Origin: Arthrobacter horti
Lineage (GTDB): Bacteria; Actinomycetota; Actinomycetes; Actinomycetales; Micrococcaceae
DNA: 64,000 nt
Direction: 5' to 3'
Assembly (NCBI RefSeq): GCF_030731045.1
Contig: NZ_JAVALS010000003.1
Span: 186,001-250,000 of the forward strand
Part shown: one piece after another, positions 63,026 through 64,000 of the stretch
How the letters are laid out: every line of letters begins with the position of its first letter
How positions within the stretch are numbered: position 1 is the first letter of the stretch
Translations under genes and position numbers: made by a program
Notes under the pieces: generated by a model
Databases searched by the model: none
Told to the model about the DNA's origin: nothing
The model's input: only the letters and a program-made list of their open reading frames with translations

Positions 63026-64000
63026 TCAGAGCGCCGCGAGGTCTTCCCGCAGCGCCTGCACGACGGCGGTGGCCCGGCCGGCGTCGGGCACCATCCAGTT
63101 GGTGAGGTAACCGAAGCCGATGCCGTGCACCGGATCGGCGAAGCCGAGCTGCCCGCCGGCGCCGTAGTGGCCGAAGCCTGCCGGGCTCAGCAGGTCCTGG
63201 TCCAGGCCGGGCAGCTGGAAGCCGGCCGCGAAACGGTCAGCCCACGGCTCCGGGAAGCCCAGTTCCGGCCGGCCCTCGCTCACCGGCCGAAGCGCGTTCT
63301 CCAGGGCGCCGGTGCCGAGGAGGAGGGTTCCCCCGGTGTCCCGGACCGTGGCCGACCACAGGGCCGCCAGGGCGCGGGCCGTCGAGATGCCGCCCGCCGC
63401 GGGGAACTCGGCGGCGTGGAAGGAGCGGTCGTTGGCGCCCTCGGTCTCGGTCACCAGTTCCGGCGGCAGCGCCCCGCCCATTTGCGGGCCCTTCGCTGCG
63501 AAGGGGTTGGGGAGCTGCTGCATGGCCGCCACGCCCTGACGGTAGGCCTCGGACAGGCCGATGTGCGCCACCCGGGTCTCCTCCGCGGCCGGCAGACCCA
63601 GCCACGCCTCGGCGGTGACGGGGGAGAAGACCTCCTGGAAGAGGGCGCCGGCGGTCCGGCCCGTGACCCGGCGGATGAGTTCGCCGCTGAGCCAGCCGTG
63701 CGTGATGGAGTGGTAGGCGAAGCCCGTGCCCGGTTCCCAGAGCGGCTCCTGCGCGGCCAGCAGGGCGGTCATGAAGTCCCAGTCCAGCAGCTGCTCCCGG
63801 GTCAGTTCCTGCCGGACCGCGGACAGGCCCGCACGATGGCCGAGCGCCTCACGGACGGTCAGGCGGCCCTTGCCGTTGGCGGCGAACTCCGGCCAGTAGG
63901 ACGCCAGCGGGGCGTCGTAGTCCACGAGGCCCTGTTCCACCAGTCGGGCGATGAGGACGGAGGCCAGGCCCTTGGTGCAGGAGAACATCACGGCGGCCGT
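63026..64000 (-). CDS. serine beta-lactamase/esterase-family protein, 5' end cut by the window
   Basis: About 325 residues are visible and the frame runs off the right edge. SxxK motif SCTK (in MFSCTKGL), YHS in the place of YxN (GFAYHSITHGWL), and GHYGAGGQLGF as the third motif. This is the pattern of class C-like beta-lactamase/esterase (EstB) proteins. The internal ATG at ~63988 is not the start, because the frame continues (TAAV before it). Likely a cytoplasmic or surface esterase, not a resistance enzyme by sequence alone. Confidence 0.85.
   Translation of the reverse strand, partial: TAAVMFSCTKGLASVLIARLVEQGLVDYDAPLASYWPEFAANGKGRLTVREALGHRAGLSAVRQELTREQLLDWDFMTALLAAQEPLWEPGTGFAYHSITHGWLSGELIRRVTGRTAGALFQEVFSPVTAEAWLGLPAAEETRVAHIGLSEAYRQGVAAMQQLPNPFAAKGPQMGGALPPELVTETEGANDRSFHAAEFPAAGGISTARALAALWSATVRDTGGTLLLGTGALENALRPVSEGRPELGFPEPWADRFAAGFQLPGLDQDLLSPAGFGHYGAGGQLGFADPVHGIGFGYLTNWMVPDAGRATAVVQALREDLAAL

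Overview
The window is high-GC actinobacterial DNA, most like the Arthrobacter group of the Micrococcaceae. The evidence is the gene order dciA-gyrB-gyrA-DUF3566-tRNA-Ile-DLW39-tRNA-Ala, followed by an EamA transporter, cyclophilin, rhomboid protease, crgA, a class E sortase, the pknB-pknA-pbpA-rodA-pstP-fhaB-fhaA cluster, and a putrescine oxidase. No dnaA or dnaN is visible, but the order implies that oriC lies a few kb to the left.

Layout. 1-6457 is host: DUF721/DciA end, gyrB, gyrA, a DUF3566 membrane protein, tRNA-Ile and a DLW-39 microprotein. 6486-36069 is a 29.6-kb integrated element that cuts a host tRNA-Ala(UGC) gene in its anticodon arm. The 5' part of the gene lies at 6458-6500 and the 3' part at 36055-36099, sharing a 15-bp core. 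The two parts join to a standard 73-nt tRNA. The element carries its own complete tRNA-Ala(UGC) at 6529-6601, which presumably restores the lost function. 36100-64000 is host again.

Inside the element, the left third (6.9-18.2 kb) is a cargo/defence block. It holds a Cys-rich protein, a DUF1643-like protein, a five-gene restriction-modification operon (AbrB-like regulator, DPPF-type methyltransferase, NPPY-type N6-adenine methyltransferase, McrB, McrC), a two-gene TIR + HIT-2TM pair that looks like an undescribed Thoeris-like arrangement, and a PD-(D/E)XK protein coupled to an XRE regulator. The middle (18.3-27.5 kb) holds a serine resolvase, a VRR-NUC nuclease, several small membrane proteins (one gene broken by a 19-bp duplication), a VirD4/TraG-type coupling ATPase, a relaxase and a MobC-like protein. 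No VirB4-type ATPase is seen, so the element is probably mobilizable. A candidate oriT and a GGGTCTC-repeat region follow. The right third holds a D5-type helicase, excisionase-like proteins, a 12-bp iteron array, an XRE repressor, a tyrosine integrase and a coiled-coil/membrane protein of unknown function beside attR.

The host right arm holds the cell-envelope growth and Ser/Thr kinase cluster, read right to left from fhaA to pknB with mostly overlapping genes. It also holds two DnaA-box clusters that flank a FadH-like oxidoreductase, a secreted subtilase, an ECF sigma factor with a membrane partner, and a TetR/putrescine-oxidase divergon with a clear palindromic operator. The last gene, a serine beta-lactamase-family protein, runs off the window.
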